Assembly: GCA_030632175.1 (NCBI GenBank)
Contig: DAOVVG010000145.1
Span: 1 to 6,516, forward strand
DNA length: 6,516 nucleotides
Direction of reading: 5' to 3'
Source of the DNA: Gammaproteobacteria bacterium
Lineage (GTDB): Bacteria > Pseudomonadota > Gammaproteobacteria > UBA9214
Positions 4,931-6,516 of the stretch are shown one piece after another. The translations under genes were made by a program, and so were the position numbers. A model generated the notes under the pieces. The model was not told where the DNA came from, did not search any database, and worked only from the letters and a program-made list of their open reading frames with translations. Numbering within the stretch: position 1 is the stretch's first letter; every line of letters starts with the position of its first letter.

Positions 4931-6516
4931 ATGAATATTTTTAGAAAAATCAATGTGATACTGTTGATGTGGCTGGTGTGTGGCTTATCCGCGCATGCCG
5001 AAACTGTCACACTGAACCTGAAGGATGCTGATATCAGCGCCCTGATCAGTACCGTTGCCGAGGTGACTGACCGGAACTTTATTATCGACCCGCGGGTGAA
5101 AGGCAAGGTCACGGTGATTTCATCACGGCCAATGGACAGTGACGAGGTGTACCAGGTCTTTCTGTCTATTCTCAAGGTACATGGTTTTGCGGCGGTACCC
5201 AGCGGTGAGGTCATCAAGATTGTGCCGGATGTCAACGCCAAGCAGGATGGTATCCCGACTGCCAGTGAAGGCACTCCCGGGCGTGGCGATGAAATGGTTA
5301 CCCGGGTGGTACAGGTTGATAATGTTGCTGCGGCGCAGCTGGTACCTATCCTTAGACCGCTGGTACCCCAGCAGGGCCACCTTGCTGCCTATCCTGCCAC
5401 CAATGTGCTGATCATTTCTGACCGCGCCAATAACGTGGAGCGGCTGCTGACGATTATCCGGCGTATTGACCAGGTCAGTGACAGCGAAATAGAGGTCATT
5501 ACGCTACAGTATGCTTCTGCGGCTGAAGTCGTGCGGGTGCTGACCAGTCTGAAGCGCGCGTCACCGGCAGCCAAGGGCGCTGCCGCAGCTGGTGGTGGCC
5601 AGGTGCTGGTCGCTGATGAACGCACCAACAGTGTGTTGCTCAGTGGCGACCGTGCTTCCCGCCTGCGCATGCGTGCCATTATTTCCCACCTCGATACGCC
5701 GCTTGATACCGGTGGCAATACCGATGTTATTTATCTGCGCTATGCCACCGCAGCAGACATCGTCGATACCCTGCTGGGGGTCGGCAAGATTGAACAGCAG
5801 GAAGCCCAGCAGGGCAAGGGCAAGGTGGCTGCCCCCAAGGGAGCCTTTGATATACAGGCGGATGAGGCCACGAACTCCCTGGTGATTACTGCGCCACCGG
5901 ACATCATGCGTACCCTGAAACACGTCATCAGTCGGCTTGATATCCGCCGTGCCCAGGTACTGGTTGAAGCGGTTATTGCAGAAGTGTCAGAGGATACCGC
6001 TCGTGAGCTGGGTGTGCAGTGGGCGTTTGGCGGTTCAGCCAATAATAGCCCCGTCGGTGTCGTGAACTTCACCAACTCCGGCAGCCTGGTATCAGACATC
6101 ATTAATGGTGCAGCAGATGTGGCAGACGGCGGGTCGTTCCCGAGTATCATCGATAATGCCTTGCTCGGCTTCTCGAAGACCAGCGGCAGCTTTAACTATC
6201 TGGCCGTGATGAACCTGCTGGCATCGGATGCCAATACCAATATCCTGTCAACACCGACGCTGGTGACGCTGGACAATGAGGAAGCCGAGATTGTCATTGG
6301 CGAGAATGTGCCGTTCGTGACGGGTTCCTTCACCAGTACCGGCGCATCGGATGGCGCGACCAACCCGTTTCAGACTATTCAGCGTGAGGATGTTGGCCTG
6401 ACACTCAAGATCAAGCCACAAATCAATGAAGGTGATGCGTTGCGGCTGGAGATTGAACAGGAAGTTTCCAATATTGCAGACAGTGTTGCCGGCGCTGCGG
6501 ATATTGTCACTAACAA
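4931..6516 (+). CDS. gspD: Type II secretion system secretin GspD (3' end outside window)
   Basis: GspD forms the outer-membrane channel through which folded proteins leave the periplasm. The frame is open to the window edge, giving 528 codons plus 2 nt; the family is usually about 650-700 residues. The ATG at 4931 starts a good Sec signal peptide: basic Arg5-Lys6, hydrophobic core, likely cleavage AHA|ET after residue 23. An in-frame ATG at 4904 would add 9 residues before it and has a worse-placed ribosome site. Domains: N0 about 24-100 (LNLKDADISALI, then NFIIDPRVKGKVTV); N1 about 122-181; N2 about 189-256; N3 about 264-338 with a Gln/Lys/Gly-rich loop at 286-304; and the secretin core from about 341, including NTNILSTPTLVTLDNEEAEI and IGENVPFVTG at 435-465. 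The end of the beta-barrel and the C-terminal S-domain, which would show whether a pilotin is used, are not in view. It follows gspC, probably in one operon that continues rightward. Confidence 0.97.
   Translation, partial: MNIFRKINVILLMWLVCGLSAHAETVTLNLKDADISALISTVAEVTDRNFIIDPRVKGKVTVISSRPMDSDEVYQVFLSILKVHGFAAVPSGEVIKIVPDVNAKQDGIPTASEGTPGRGDEMVTRVVQVDNVAAAQLVPILRPLVPQQGHLAAYPATNVLIISDRANNVERLLTIIRRIDQVSDSEIEVITLQYASAAEVVRVLTSLKRASPAAKGAAAAGGGQVLVADERTNSVLLSGDRASRLRMRAIISHLDTPLDTGGNTDVIYLRYATAADIVDTLLGVGKIEQQEAQQGKGKVAAPKGAFDIQADEATNSLVITAPPDIMRTLKHVISRLDIRRAQVLVEAVIAEVSEDTARELGVQWAFGGSANNSPVGVVNFTNSGSLVSDIINGAADVADGGSFPSIIDNALLGFSKTSGSFNYLAVMNLLASDANTNILSTPTLVTLDNEEAEIVIGENVPFVTGSFTSTGASDGATNPFQTIQREDVGLTLKIKPQINEGDALRLEIEQEVSNIADSVAGAADIVTN

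Noticed and set aside
5123..6150. Several minus-strand frames of 85-136 codons opposite gspD
   Set aside because: All are antisense to a continuous, well-conserved secretin frame and show no protein family features.
6510..6516. gspD lacks a stop codon and a complete C-terminus
   Set aside because: The gene runs off the window edge; nothing indicates a real truncation.

Overview
The window reads as chromosomal DNA of a gammaproteobacterium of moderate GC content that is not an enterobacterium. The evidence is the very close match of Rho, thioredoxin 1 and RhlB to their Escherichia coli counterparts, as I remember those sequences, and the order rho-trxA facing away from rhlB, which is also the E. 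coli order. What follows rhlB differs: in E. coli it is gppA, here it is type II secretion genes. I cannot name a genus from the sequence.

Layout, left to right. Positions 2-160 (+) hold the last 52 codons of a gene that looks like an M48-family metallopeptidase. Positions 161-318 lie between two convergent gene ends and contain three 26-nt REP-like palindromic units in alternating orientation, plus a small hairpin just past the rho stop. On the minus strand, trxA (1784-2110) is followed by rho (319-1575). The 208-nt gap between them would be a C-rich, G-poor rho leader of the kind Rho binds. A roughly 500-bp divergent intergenic region (2111-2616) separates trxA from rhlB; it holds a consensus -10 box near rhlB and an imperfect hairpin, but no convincing gene. 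On the plus strand, rhlB (2617-3906), gspC (3921-4829) and the start of gspD (4931 to the window end) run in the same direction. The rhlB-gspC gap is only 14 nt, and a 7-bp inverted repeat sits between gspC and gspD.

Functionally there are two themes. Rho (transcription termination) and RhlB (RNA helicase, a degradosome component in E. coli) handle RNA, with thioredoxin as the housekeeping disulfide reductase between them. GspC and GspD are the inner-membrane connector and the outer-membrane secretin of a type II secretion system, whose remaining genes presumably continue beyond the right edge. All genes appear intact apart from the two cut by the window edges. I found no new biological system here. 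The points most worth a second look are the REP-like triplet, the C-rich rho leader, and the close joining of rhlB to a secretion operon.
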